Made by a program: the position numbers and the translations under genes. The notes below the pieces were generated by a model. It did no database searches. It saw only the letters and a program-made list of their open reading frames with translations, and was not told the DNA's origin. 16,294 nt of DNA from CAZUDI01 sp964618975 (GTDB lineage: Bacteria; Desulfobacterota; Desulfomonilia; UBA1062): positions 1 through 16,294 of the forward strand of contig CAZUDI010000073.1 in NCBI GenBank assembly GCA_964618975.1, in the 5' to 3' direction. Shown one piece after another: positions 6,775 to 14,136 of the stretch (positions are counted from its first letter, which is position 1; every line of letters starts with the position of its first letter).

Positions 6775-7683
6775 ATGATCCATAACCCGCTCAAGAGGTC
6801 AAGAAGCAAGCGCCAGGCCACAGCCCTCATCGTGTGCCTGATGCTCGCCCTTCTCGCACCGCTCCCGGGGAGGGCACTGGAAAATTCCACCAAACGCTTT
6901 CTGCAGGAGGGCCTCGTGGCCAAAGGACTGGATGCGGCGCGCGCCCGGCGGGTCATCTTCGACAAACGCCTGAAGCTCGACCGCGAGATCATCGTCAAGA
7001 ATCTCTACCATTCCAGCCCCCAAGCCGGAACCCAGCGCCCCGATCACATGGACATCGATCACAAGTATATCCGCAAAGGCCGGGCCTTCATCACCGACCA
7101 CGCTTCAGACTTCGCCCGCATCGAAGATGCATACGGGGTCTCGCCCGCGGTGATCACCGCCATCCTCATCGTCGAATCCCGGCTGGCGACCTACCCTCAG
7201 AAATACCATGTCCTGCACGCCTACGCCAATCTGGCCGCCTGCCTCGATCCCACCTACTTCGCCCAGATCCGCAAGGCTTTTGGGGAGCGCTACCCCTCCC
7301 TCCGGGAGGAATCCATCAATAAACGCGTCGAGAAGAAGGGCGCCTGGGCCCTCAACGAACTCTATCAGCTCATCGTCCTCGCCGATCAGCTCCAGCTAGA
7401 CCCGCTGGAGATCAAGGGCTCCTTTGCCGGGGCCATGGGCCCGGCCCAGTTCATCCCCTCCTCCTTCGTCCTCTATGGGGTGGACGGAAACCAGGACGGG
7501 CGCCGGGACCCCTTCGACATGGTGGACGCCATGGCCAGCATCGCCAATTACCTCAAGCTTGCCGGCTGGTCACCCCAGGCCACCGACGAGCGCAAACGCA
7601 AGGCCATCTGGACCTACAACCACAGCGAGGTCTACGTGAACACCATCATGATGCTCATCCGGGAACTCTCGCCCCCCCGGTAG
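6775..7683 (+). CDS. Secreted MltB-like lytic murein transglycosylase
   Basis: A 302-residue protein with a signal peptide: basic KRSRSKR at 7-13, a hydrophobic run at about 15-31 and a likely cleavage near GRA (32-34). The catalytic domain has Glu134 within AVITAILIVESRLA, as in family-103 type transglycosylases (MltB group), followed by GAMGPAQFIPSSF and a DGNQDGRRDPFDMVDA segment and ANYLKLAGW, all diagnostic. It should cleave peptidoglycan glycan strands in the periplasm to 1,6-anhydro products. There is no lipobox cysteine at the cleavage site, so it is soluble rather than a lipoprotein. ATG 6763 is an alternative start; neither has a good ribosome site, and longer in-frame starts would spoil the signal peptide. 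Confidence 0.88.
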   Translation: MIHNPLKRSRSKRQATALIVCLMLALLAPLPGRALENSTKRFLQEGLVAKGLDAARARRVIFDKRLKLDREIIVKNLYHSSPQAGTQRPDHMDIDHKYIRKGRAFITDHASDFARIEDAYGVSPAVITAILIVESRLATYPQKYHVLHAYANLAACLDPTYFAQIRKAFGERYPSLREESINKRVEKKGAWALNELYQLIVLADQLQLDPLEIKGSFAGAMGPAQFIPSSFVLYGVDGNQDGRRDPFDMVDAMASIANYLKLAGWSPQATDERKRKAIWTYNHSEVYVNTIMMLIRELSPPR

Positions 7684-7731
7684 ACTGCCGCACCTGGGCC
7701 CCACACACAGCACTCAGCGGCAGAGTCACTC

Positions 7732-7760
7732 TTGATCAATGTTTTTCGGCATGCTATGGC
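7732..7760 (+). promoter_or_regulatory. Possible promoter of the ispA-dxs-tlyA-ispH operon
   Basis: TTGATC (7732-7737) and TATGGC (7755-7760) are spaced by 17 bases, 22 bases before the TTG start of ispA. The -35 matches 4 of 6 consensus bases and the -10 only the TAT. The position is right for the operon's promoter, but the match is modest. Confidence 0.35.
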
Positions 7761-7781
7761 CTTTTCAAAGAGAGGCGGCCT

Positions 7782-8660
7782 TTGGATCTCGATATTATCC
7801 TTGCGGAAAAAAGGACGGCATTCCAGGATTATCTCGCGGCATACCTCACCTCCCGCGAGGGCACCGGTGGGATCTGGGAGGCCTGCGCCTACAGCCTGAG
7901 CTCCGGGGGCAAACGTCTCCGCCCTATCCTGGCGATGCTCGCCTGCGAGGCCAGCGGCTCAGAGGCCGCCTTAAGTCTCCCGGTAGGCCTGGCGATCGAG
8001 ATGATCCACACCTTCAGCCTCATCCATGACGACCTCCCGGCCATCGACAACGACGACCTGCGCCGCGGGCGGCCAACCTGCCACAGGCAGTTCGGCGAGG
8101 CCAGCGCCATCCTTGCCGGAGATGCCCTGATCTTTTCCGCCATCTCCGTCATCGCCGAGGCCGACTACAGCGCACAAATCAAGGCCGACCTCCTGCGGGA
8201 GCTGGCCCGGGCCGGTGGTGTCGATGGCCTCGTCCAGGGGGAACACGCCGATATCATGGCCGAGGGCCGCACGGTCACCCCGGACGAGATCCGCACAATC
8301 CACCGCCAGAAGACCGCGGCCCTCTTCGAACTCTGCATGTATGCCGGGGCCCGCGTTGCCGGGGCGGACGCCGAGACAACCCGGGCGCTCACCAGCTGCG
8401 GGCAACACCTGGGCTTGGCATTCCAGGTGATCGACGACATCCTGGATGTCATCGCCACCCCGGACACGCTCGGCAAGACCACCGGCAAGGATGCCCGCCA
8501 GGGCAAGGCCACCATGGTGGGGATCCTGGGGCTGGAGGAAGCGCGCCGCTGGGCGCAGCAGGCCACAGACACGGCCGTCGACTGCCTGAAGGGCCTCTCC
8601 GGCACAGCCGTCGAGGCCCTCAGGACCCTGACCGCCCAGCTGCTCCTGCGGGTGATGTGA
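7782..8660 (+). CDS. ispA: Short-chain polyprenyl (farnesyl) diphosphate synthase
   Basis: A 292-residue trans-prenyltransferase. The first aspartate-rich motif is DDLPAIDNDDLRRGRPT (83-99), with the two-residue insertion typical of bacterial type II farnesyl/geranylgeranyl synthases, and the second is DDILDV (218-223). SSGGKRLRP (41-49) binds diphosphate. It condenses dimethylallyl and isopentenyl diphosphates. Phe at the fifth position before the first motif (F-S-L-I-H-D-D) suggests a short product such as farnesyl diphosphate, by analogy with Tyr in known farnesyl synthases. The start is TTG at 7782 with AGAGG six bases upstream; the rare start codon may limit expression. dxs begins three bases after the stop. 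Confidence 0.93.
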   Translation: MDLDIILAEKRTAFQDYLAAYLTSREGTGGIWEACAYSLSSGGKRLRPILAMLACEASGSEAALSLPVGLAIEMIHTFSLIHDDLPAIDNDDLRRGRPTCHRQFGEASAILAGDALIFSAISVIAEADYSAQIKADLLRELARAGGVDGLVQGEHADIMAEGRTVTPDEIRTIHRQKTAALFELCMYAGARVAGADAETTRALTSCGQHLGLAFQVIDDILDVIATPDTLGKTTGKDARQGKATMVGILGLEEARRWAQQATDTAVDCLKGLSGTAVEALRTLTAQLLLRVM

Positions 8661-8663
8661 TCC

Positions 8664-10511
8664 ATGAGCATCCTGGCGCAGATCTCCTCACCCAGAGACC
8701 TCAAGGCCCTCGATATCGCCGGGCTCGAATCCCTGGCTCAGGAGATCCGCGACTTCATCATCGGCGCCGTGAGCCGCACCGGGGGGCATCTGGCCTCCAG
8801 TCTCGGGGCCGTGGAGCTCACGTTGGCCCTGCACTATGTCTTCGACACACCCCGGGACAAACTCCTGTGGGACGTAGGTCACCAGGCCTATCCCCACAAG
8901 ATCATCACGGGCCGCAAGGAGCGCTTCCCCAGCCTGCGACAGTTGGGCGGCATCGGCCCCTTCATCAATCCGTGCGAGAGTCCCTACGACGCCTTCATCG
9001 CCGGGCACGCCGGCAACGCGGTCTCGGCCGCCAGCGGCGTCTGCGAGGCCATGGCCAAGGCCGGCGGCAAGAACCGCGTGATCGCCATCATTGGCGACGG
9101 ATCGCTGTCCAACGGACTGACCTTCGAGGGCCTCAACTACGTGGGCACCAAGAGGCTCAACCTCATTGTGGTGCTCAACGACAACAACATGTTCATCTCG
9201 CCGCGGGTGGGGGCCATCGCGGATTACCTGAGCCGCATCATGACCTCCAAACGCTTCCGCGACATGAAGGAGGGCCTCAAGAGCACCCTGCAACGCATCC
9301 CGCGCTACGGCGATCACATCTACAAACTCGCCAAGCACATCGAGGGCAACCTCAAGGGCGTGGTCACCGAGGGCCTGCTCTTCGAGGAGATGGGCTTCCG
9401 CTACATCGGCCCCATCGACGGCCACCGGATCGACCACCTCCTCGAGACCTTTCAGAACATCTCGCTCATGGAGGGGCCCATCTTCCTGCATGTGGTCACC
9501 CAGAAAGGCCGCGGCTATGCCCCCGCCGTGCAGAACCCCGAAACCTTCCACGGTATCGGCTGCTTCCACCAGGAAAACGGCGAATCCGCCGGCAAGGCCG
9601 AGCGCCCCTCGTACTCGGACGTCTTCGGCAAGACCATCGAACGGCTCGCCAAACGCGATCCCCGCATCGTGGCCATCTCGGCCGCCATGACGAGCGGCAC
9701 GGGCCTCAAGGGCTTCTCCCAGAGGTACCCGGAACGCTTCTTCGACGTGGGCATCGCCGAGGGACACGCCGTGACCATGGCGGCCGGCATGGCCGCCTAC
9801 GGACTGCGACCCGTGGTGGCGATCTACTCCACCTTCCTCCAGCGCGCCTACGACGAGATCATCCACGACGTGGCCATCCAGAACCTCCCGGTCATCTTCG
9901 CCGTGGACCGGGCCGGCATCGTGGGGGCCGACGGCCCCACGCACCACGGCGTGTTCGACCTGGCCTTCTTCCGGAGCGTTCCCAACATGACCCTCATGGT
10001 GCCGCGAGACCAGCTCATGCTCGTGAGCATGCTCATCGAGGCCCTGCGCCTGCCAGGGCCGGTGGCCATCCGCTACCCCCGGGGCACGGTCGAGGCCGCG
10101 CCGCTCAAGTCCCACAAGCTCAGGACGGGCCGGGCCGAGATCATCAGGCCGGGACAGAGGGCCGTGGTCTTCTGCCTCGGCCCTCTGTGCTACATCGCCC
10201 TCAAGGCCGTGAGCGGCCTGGAAGGCGTAGCCGTGGTGGACCTCATCTACGCCAAGCCCCTTGATACGGAGACCATCCGCGAGCTGGTTCAGCGGGCAGG
10301 GGGGAGGTTCGTGGTGGTCGAGGACGGTGCTGTCCAGGGCGGGGTCGGCTCCGCCATCCTGGAGCTCCTGGCCGATCTCGCGTGCCCCTTAAGCTTCAGG
10401 CTGCTCGGCGTGGGCGACACCTTCGTCGGCCACGGAAACCAGCAGCGGCTCATGCAGGACTTGGGCCTGGATGCCGGCGGCATCCGACAGGCCGTCCTAA
10501 GCCTATTATGA
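8664..10511 (+). CDS. dxs: 1-deoxy-D-xylulose-5-phosphate synthase
   Basis: A 615-residue thiamine-diphosphate enzyme, of usual length, that joins pyruvate and glyceraldehyde 3-phosphate in the first step of the MEP pathway. Visible landmarks are TGGHLASSLGAVELTLALH (39-57) with the active-site His42, WDVGHQAYPHKI (69-80), the cofactor motif GDG at 144-146 running to NDN (172-174), IGPIDGH (248-254), catalytic Glu366 in GIAEGHAVTMAAG and DGPTHHG (423-429). Two spots are unusual: GDGSLSNGLTFEGLN where most have GDGAxTxGMAxEALN, and AEGHA where most have AEQHA. The C-terminal tail ends QAVLSLL. The stop overlaps the tlyA start in ATGA. Identity secure. Confidence 0.96.
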   Translation: MSILAQISSPRDLKALDIAGLESLAQEIRDFIIGAVSRTGGHLASSLGAVELTLALHYVFDTPRDKLLWDVGHQAYPHKIITGRKERFPSLRQLGGIGPFINPCESPYDAFIAGHAGNAVSAASGVCEAMAKAGGKNRVIAIIGDGSLSNGLTFEGLNYVGTKRLNLIVVLNDNNMFISPRVGAIADYLSRIMTSKRFRDMKEGLKSTLQRIPRYGDHIYKLAKHIEGNLKGVVTEGLLFEEMGFRYIGPIDGHRIDHLLETFQNISLMEGPIFLHVVTQKGRGYAPAVQNPETFHGIGCFHQENGESAGKAERPSYSDVFGKTIERLAKRDPRIVAISAAMTSGTGLKGFSQRYPERFFDVGIAEGHAVTMAAGMAAYGLRPVVAIYSTFLQRAYDEIIHDVAIQNLPVIFAVDRAGIVGADGPTHHGVFDLAFFRSVPNMTLMVPRDQLMLVSMLIEALRLPGPVAIRYPRGTVEAAPLKSHKLRTGRAEIIRPGQRAVVFCLGPLCYIALKAVSGLEGVAVVDLIYAKPLDTETIRELVQRAGGRFVVVEDGAVQGGVGSAILELLADLACPLSFRLLGVGDTFVGHGNQQRLMQDLGLDAGGIRQAVLSLL

Positions 10512-11245
10512 AGATCCGCCTCGACAGCCTGCTGGTGGAGCGCGGCCTGGCCGATACCCGCTCCCAGGCGCAACGCCTGATCATGGCGGGCACGGTCCTG
10601 GTGGACGAACGCCCCGTCTCCAAGGCCGGGCAGGCGGTCGATGAGGATGCCGCCGTGACGCTCAAGGAGACCTTCCCCTATGTCGGACGCGGCGCCACCA
10701 AGCTGGAGGCGGCGCTCGACGCCTTTGGCGTCGCACTCGAAAACCGCATCGCCATCGATATCGGCGCCTCCACCGGGGGGTTCACGGACCTCATGCTCGC
10801 CCGCGGCGCCAAGAGGGTCTATGCCGTGGACGTCGGGAAAGGCCAGCTGCACTGGAGGCTCCGGAACGATGCGCGCGTGATCTGCCTCGAGGGCCTCAAC
10901 GCCCGCTATCTCGACGCGGCCCTCATTCCCGAGCGCTGTGATATCGCCACGTTTGATGTCTCATTCATCTCATTGAAGCTTGTCATCCCGCCCGTGCTTA
11001 AGGTATTGAAGGATAATGCGACCCTTATCGCCCTGATCAAGCCGCAGTTCGAGGCCGGCAGGGCGCAGGTGAACAAGGGCGGGATCGTCAAGGACCCCCG
11101 GGTCGCGTGTGCGGTGATCGAGGACATGCAGATGATGTTGACAAGGCTCGGTTGCACGATTACAGGGGTGATACCCTCGCCCATCAGGGGGGCCAAGGGC
11201 AATCAGGAATACCTCATCTGCGCGCATACAGGCGGGGCCGCGTGA
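10508..11245 (+). CDS. tlyA: TlyA-family rRNA methyltransferase / hemolysin-like (S4 + FtsJ domains)
   Basis: A 245-residue protein with an N-terminal S4 RNA-binding domain (RLDSLLVERGLADTRSQAQR, 4-23, to about 60) and a FtsJ-type methyltransferase domain. The S-adenosylmethionine loop is AIDIGASTGGFTD (82-94), Asp148-150 region ATFDVSFISL fits the catalytic Asp, and LIKPQFEAGR (176-185) supplies the catalytic Lys. The family 2'-O-methylates cytidines of 16S/23S rRNA in some bacteria and has been called hemolysin; the target here is not known. It sits between dxs and ispH with overlaps of 4 bases at both ends (ATGA and GTGA), as in many bacterial isoprenoid operons. The functional link to isoprenoids is unclear. 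Confidence 0.92.
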   Translation: MKIRLDSLLVERGLADTRSQAQRLIMAGTVLVDERPVSKAGQAVDEDAAVTLKETFPYVGRGATKLEAALDAFGVALENRIAIDIGASTGGFTDLMLARGAKRVYAVDVGKGQLHWRLRNDARVICLEGLNARYLDAALIPERCDIATFDVSFISLKLVIPPVLKVLKDNATLIALIKPQFEAGRAQVNKGGIVKDPRVACAVIEDMQMMLTRLGCTITGVIPSPIRGAKGNQEYLICAHTGGAA

Positions 11246-12873
11246 AGATAACCATTGCAAAACACGCAGGCTTCTGTTTCGGGGTCCGACGCGCCATCGA
11301 CCTGACCTTCAAGGTACGGCAGAACAATCCCGGCAAGCGCATCTTCACCGTGGGACCCATCATCCACAACCCCCAGGTCATCGAGGCGCTCACCCGCCGC
11401 GGCATCGGCATCATCGACGATATCGACGATGAGCGCCTCAAGGCCGGGGACATCGCCATCATCCGCGCCCATGGCATCGCCCCGGAAAAGAAGGCCCTCC
11501 TTACCGCCCGTGGGGTGCAGGTCATCGACGCCACCTGCCCCATGGTGCTCAAGGTGCATGCCATCATCCGCAAGGCGGCGCGCCAGGCCGACCTCATCGC
11601 CATCGTCGGCGACAAGGACCACCCCGAGATGGACGCCCACCTGGGCGTGGCGGGCCAGAAGGGGATCCTGGTCCAGAATCTCGACGACGCACAGCGCCTG
11701 GCCTCGGTGGGACGCCTGGCGGTGGTGGCCCAGACCACCTTCGACGCCGCCCTCTTCCACGAGATTATCGCGGTCCTCCGGGAGAAGGCCGAGGTCCTGG
11801 ATGTCACCGATACGATCTGCCGTTCCACCGTGGACCGCCAGCGGGAGGTGCAGGACCTGGCGCAGAAACACGACACCTTCATCGTCATTGGCGGGAGGAA
11901 CTCCGCCAATACGACGCGTCTGGCCGAAATCGCGGCCAACCAGAACCGTGAGGTGCTCAGGATCGAGACCGCCGATCAGCTCCGGACGGTCGACACCGCG
12001 CACATGCAGCGTGTGGCCATCATTGCCGGGGCGTCCACCCCTCAATGGGTGATCGAGCAATGCATCGAGGCCCTCAGATCGGTCCACACCTCGTCGAGAG
12101 GCCTACAATACGCCCTGCTCAACCTCCTGGCCACAAGCCCCCTCTGCCCCGCCCTGGGGGCCCTCGGCGTCGCCATGGCCGCCCTCGTCTTTTCGTCTAA
12201 GCCCTATGGCACGGCGATCCTGTGCGCCACCTTCTTCCTGGCCCTGGCCACCACCCAGGAGGTGCGCTCTCGGGGCGCCTGGCTTATCTGGAGCACGGGG
12301 ACCGGGATCGCGCTGTGCATCGGTCTCATCAGCTCCGGTCTCATCGCCGGGGCCCTCATCATCGGCATCGCGCTGCTCAGGCCCTTTCTCGACAGCAGCG
12401 CCACCAAGGATTACATGCGCAGCCTCCTGGGGGGTCTCATCTTCGTCCTCGTCGGCATCGCCGTGCCCCTGAGTCTGGCCAGGGCCAGCCTGCAGCCCAA
12501 TATGGTGCTGCTTGCCGCCTATGTGGCCGCCCACTACCTCGGCGCCGAGACCCTGGTGGGGCTCAAGAACATGGAGCGCGACGCCATCATCGGCCGCATG
12601 AGCATCGCACGCTACTTCAGCGAGGCCCGCGTCATCCTGATCCTGGAGTACACCATCATGGGACTGGCGCTGCTCCTGTTCTTGAGTTTTCCGCTCAAGA
12701 TCGCACCGGCGCTGGCCTACGGCCTGCTGCCTCCGCTGTTCTTCCTGGCCAAGGGCATTGACCTCTATACCGACCAGGTCATCTTCGACAACCGGCTGTT
12801 CCTGGTCTATGTCCAGTGCCTCTGGCTGATCCTGCCGCTGATGGGCCTCCTGTGGCTGGTCACCATGATGTAG
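11242..12873 (+). CDS. ispH: IspH (HMBPP reductase) fused to a C-terminal multi-pass membrane domain
   Basis: One open frame of 543 residues from the GTG at 11242. Residues 1-280 are a complete IspH: iron-sulfur ligands Cys12 (GFCFGV), Cys99 (DATCP) and Cys193 (TICRSTVDRQ), substrate residues in HNPQV (42-46), HPEM (127-130, acid Glu129), QTTF, GGRNSANTTRL (217-227) and GASTPQWVIE. IspH makes isopentenyl and dimethylallyl diphosphates in the last MEP step. After a short linker, residues about 290-543 form seven to nine hydrophobic helices. LKNMERDAIIGRMSI (441-455) recalls the second aspartate motif of UbiA prenyltransferases, but the first NxxxDxxxD motif is not seen. Last gene of the operon, overlapping tlyA in GTGA. 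No stop or frame change lies between the parts. Confidence 0.93.
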   Translation: MKITIAKHAGFCFGVRRAIDLTFKVRQNNPGKRIFTVGPIIHNPQVIEALTRRGIGIIDDIDDERLKAGDIAIIRAHGIAPEKKALLTARGVQVIDATCPMVLKVHAIIRKAARQADLIAIVGDKDHPEMDAHLGVAGQKGILVQNLDDAQRLASVGRLAVVAQTTFDAALFHEIIAVLREKAEVLDVTDTICRSTVDRQREVQDLAQKHDTFIVIGGRNSANTTRLAEIAANQNREVLRIETADQLRTVDTAHMQRVAIIAGASTPQWVIEQCIEALRSVHTSSRGLQYALLNLLATSPLCPALGALGVAMAALVFSSKPYGTAILCATFFLALATTQEVRSRGAWLIWSTGTGIALCIGLISSGLIAGALIIGIALLRPFLDSSATKDYMRSLLGGLIFVLVGIAVPLSLARASLQPNMVLLAAYVAAHYLGAETLVGLKNMERDAIIGRMSIARYFSEARVILILEYTIMGLALLLFLSFPLKIAPALAYGLLPPLFFLAKGIDLYTDQVIFDNRLFLVYVQCLWLILPLMGLLWLVTMM

Positions 12874-13134
12874 AGCTTAAGGCCCGGCGCCCGTGTAAGG
12901 CCCCGGACCCTGTCACTGATTACATGCATCATGGCAGCAACATAAGATCGATCCGAGATGCCCTCTTCACGAAACAAGCTGCCCCGCTCTCAGTGCGACC
13001 CCGAGAAAATCATGGGCATGAACCCCAGGGCAAGCCTATGGCCCTGCTCTCCGCTGCAAGCAGCGAGGAATTCGACCCTCAGGCCATTTAAACGACCCCT
13101 GCTTGCCCCTACAAGAGATACCAGGGAGAAAAAC
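12874..13134. other. Gene-poor gap with small hairpins
   Basis: This 261-base gap holds no convincing gene. It contains two near copies of AAGGCCCGG within 30 bases of the ispH stop, the second copy of a dispersed repeat (13009-13028), and a 14-base palindrome CGCTGCAAGCAGCG near 13050-13065. No clear terminator for the isoprenoid operon is seen. A short open frame across it has no ribosome site or recognisable content. Confidence 0.5.
13009..13028 (+). repeat. Imperfect dispersed repeat, copy 2
   Basis: ATCATGGGCATGAACCCCAG matches 18 of 20 bases of the segment at 5186-5205. It lies about 110 bases upstream of the small membrane-protein gene. Two copies are not enough to define a repeat family. 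Confidence 0.4.
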
Positions 13135-13284
13135 ATGGCCGATATCGCACTGCTCGTGATCATCATCGCTGTCTGGGTGGCCCTGAATCGATGGATCCTG
13201 CCTATCTGCGGCGTATCCACCTGAATGCACCCCGCCAGGAGGGCCGAGGATCGGCCCGGGGATAAATGCGCGCCTCACGGGTAA
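13135..13284 (+). CDS. Small single-pass membrane protein, possible selenoprotein (UGA at 13222)
   Basis: The ATG at 13135 has a strong AGGGAGA ribosome site five bases upstream. It encodes 29 residues to the UGA at 13222-13224: MADIALLVIIIAVWVAL as one membrane helix, then NRWILPICGVST on the presumably cytosolic side. If the UGA were read as selenocysteine the frame would continue 19 residues (UMHPARRAEDRPGDKCAPHG) to a TAA at 13282-13284, giving 49 residues. A stem-loop suited to a bacterial SECIS follows the UGA (13230-13261). If UGA is a plain stop the gene is 13135-13224. That a small membrane protein is made is fairly likely; the read-through is a hypothesis. The function is unknown and no partner is evident. 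Confidence 0.55.
13230..13261 (+). other. Stem-loop just after the UGA, SECIS-like
   Basis: A 7-bp perfect stem GGGCCGA/TCGGCCC (13241-13247 and 13251-13257) closes a GGA loop, and CCCC (13230-13233) can pair with GGGG (13258-13261) below an asymmetric bulge. The loop begins 23 bases after the UGA and starts with G, within the general spacing and loop rules of bacterial SECIS elements. No U-tract follows (the next bases are ATAAATGC), so it is not a canonical terminator. Confidence 0.45.
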
Positions 13285-13301
13285 AAGACACAGCGCCGGG
13301 G

Positions 13302-13341
13302 GAACCGTCCCGTCCCGCTCGCATGCGGGGGCGGTCCGCCC
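13302..13341 (+). other. GC-rich structured leader upstream of azlC
   Basis: Two alternative hairpins share bases: CCCGC-TCGCAT-GCGGG (13314-13329) and the near-perfect palindrome GGGCGG-T-CCGCCC (13329-13341). They lie upstream of the azlC promoter candidate and may end transcription of the small gene, though only GAATAAT follows rather than a U-tract. Confidence 0.35.
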
Positions 13342-13358
13342 GCGAATAATGCGCGCGC

Positions 13359-13387
13359 TTGACTTCCCGGATGTGCCCCGGTACGAG
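13359..13387 (+). promoter_or_regulatory. Possible promoter of azlCD
   Basis: TTGACT (13359-13364, 5 of 6 consensus) and TACGAG (13382-13387, 3 of 6) are separated by 17 bases. The start point would be about 13394, giving a leader of about 14 bases before the ATG at 13408 that includes GGGAGGGGG. Confidence 0.45.
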
Positions 13388-13407
13388 ACACGGGAGGGGG
13401 AAAGGGC

Positions 13408-14136
13408 ATGCGCCGCACGACCATCACGGGGTGTCTGATGCAGGGGGCCAAAGCCGCCTGGCCCATCTGCATGGGTTACCTGCCCATCGGTCTGGCCTTC
13501 GGGGTGCTGGCCCAGAAGGCCGGGCTCAGCCCGGCGGAAATCGGCCTCATGTCGCTTCTGGTCTTCGCCGGTTCGGCCCAGTTCATCGCCGTGAGCATGA
13601 TCGGCGCCGGGGCGGGGCCGGCCTCCATCGTCATGACCACCTTCATCGTCAACCTGCGTCACGTGCTCATGAGCTCGGCCCTGTCGATCCATATCCGCAA
13701 CCGTCACCCGGCCTGGGTGGCCCTGTTCGCCTACGGGGTGACCGACGAGAGCTTTGCCGTGAACCTCTCCCGCTTCCTGGCCCCCCGCGCGCAGCCCGGC
13801 GTCCTGTCCTGGGACGGCAACCGGGCCCTGGCGGTCAACCACCTCGCCAATGTCACCTGGATCGGGGCCACCATCGCCGGCGGGTATGCCGGTGCCCTGA
13901 TCCCCGCCGGGGCCTTCGGCATCGATTACGCGCTCATCGCCATGTTCCTCTGTCTGCTGGTCTTCCAGCTCCGGGAACGCATCCACGCGATCACGGCCCT
14001 CATCACCGGGGGCCTGGCGCTCATCCTGGCCCTCCTGGTCCCGGGCAACGCCTATATCGTACTGGCCTCCATCATCGGCGCGACCCTCGGGCTCGTCCTC
14101 AAGCGCTATACCGCCCTCCGAAAGGTGCGCCCATGA
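13408..14136 (+). CDS. azlC: AzlC-family branched-chain amino acid exporter, large subunit
   Basis: A 242-residue integral membrane protein. GYLPIGLAFGVLAQKAGLS, LMSLLVFAGSAQFIAV and IVNLRHVLMSSALS are signature segments of the AzlC/YgaZ family (PF03591), and the GVTDESFAV stretch at about residues 109-117 is also conserved. The family, with a small AzlD partner, exports branched-chain amino acids (azaleucine resistance in Bacillus; YgaZH valine export in Escherichia coli). The ATG is preceded by purine-rich GGGAGGGGGAAAGGG. Its stop overlaps the azlD start in ATGA, so the two subunits are coupled. The real substrate in this organism is not shown. No LysR or Lrp-type regulator is adjacent. 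Confidence 0.93.
   Translation: MRRTTITGCLMQGAKAAWPICMGYLPIGLAFGVLAQKAGLSPAEIGLMSLLVFAGSAQFIAVSMIGAGAGPASIVMTTFIVNLRHVLMSSALSIHIRNRHPAWVALFAYGVTDESFAVNLSRFLAPRAQPGVLSWDGNRALAVNHLANVTWIGATIAGGYAGALIPAGAFGIDYALIAMFLCLLVFQLRERIHAITALITGGLALILALLVPGNAYIVLASIIGATLGLVLKRYTALRKVRP

Noticed and set aside
8657..10264. Plus-strand frame overlapping dxs
   Set aside because: It is an out-of-frame Arg/Pro/His-rich translation of dxs.
11242..12873. Calling the C-terminal half of the IspH fusion a UbiA prenyltransferase
   Set aside because: Only the second aspartate-type motif resembles UbiA; the first NxxxDxxxD motif is missing, so enzyme activity cannot be claimed.
12816..13091. Open frame crossing the end of the ispH fusion and the following gap
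   Set aside because: No ribosome site, starts inside ispH in another frame, and has no recognisable content.
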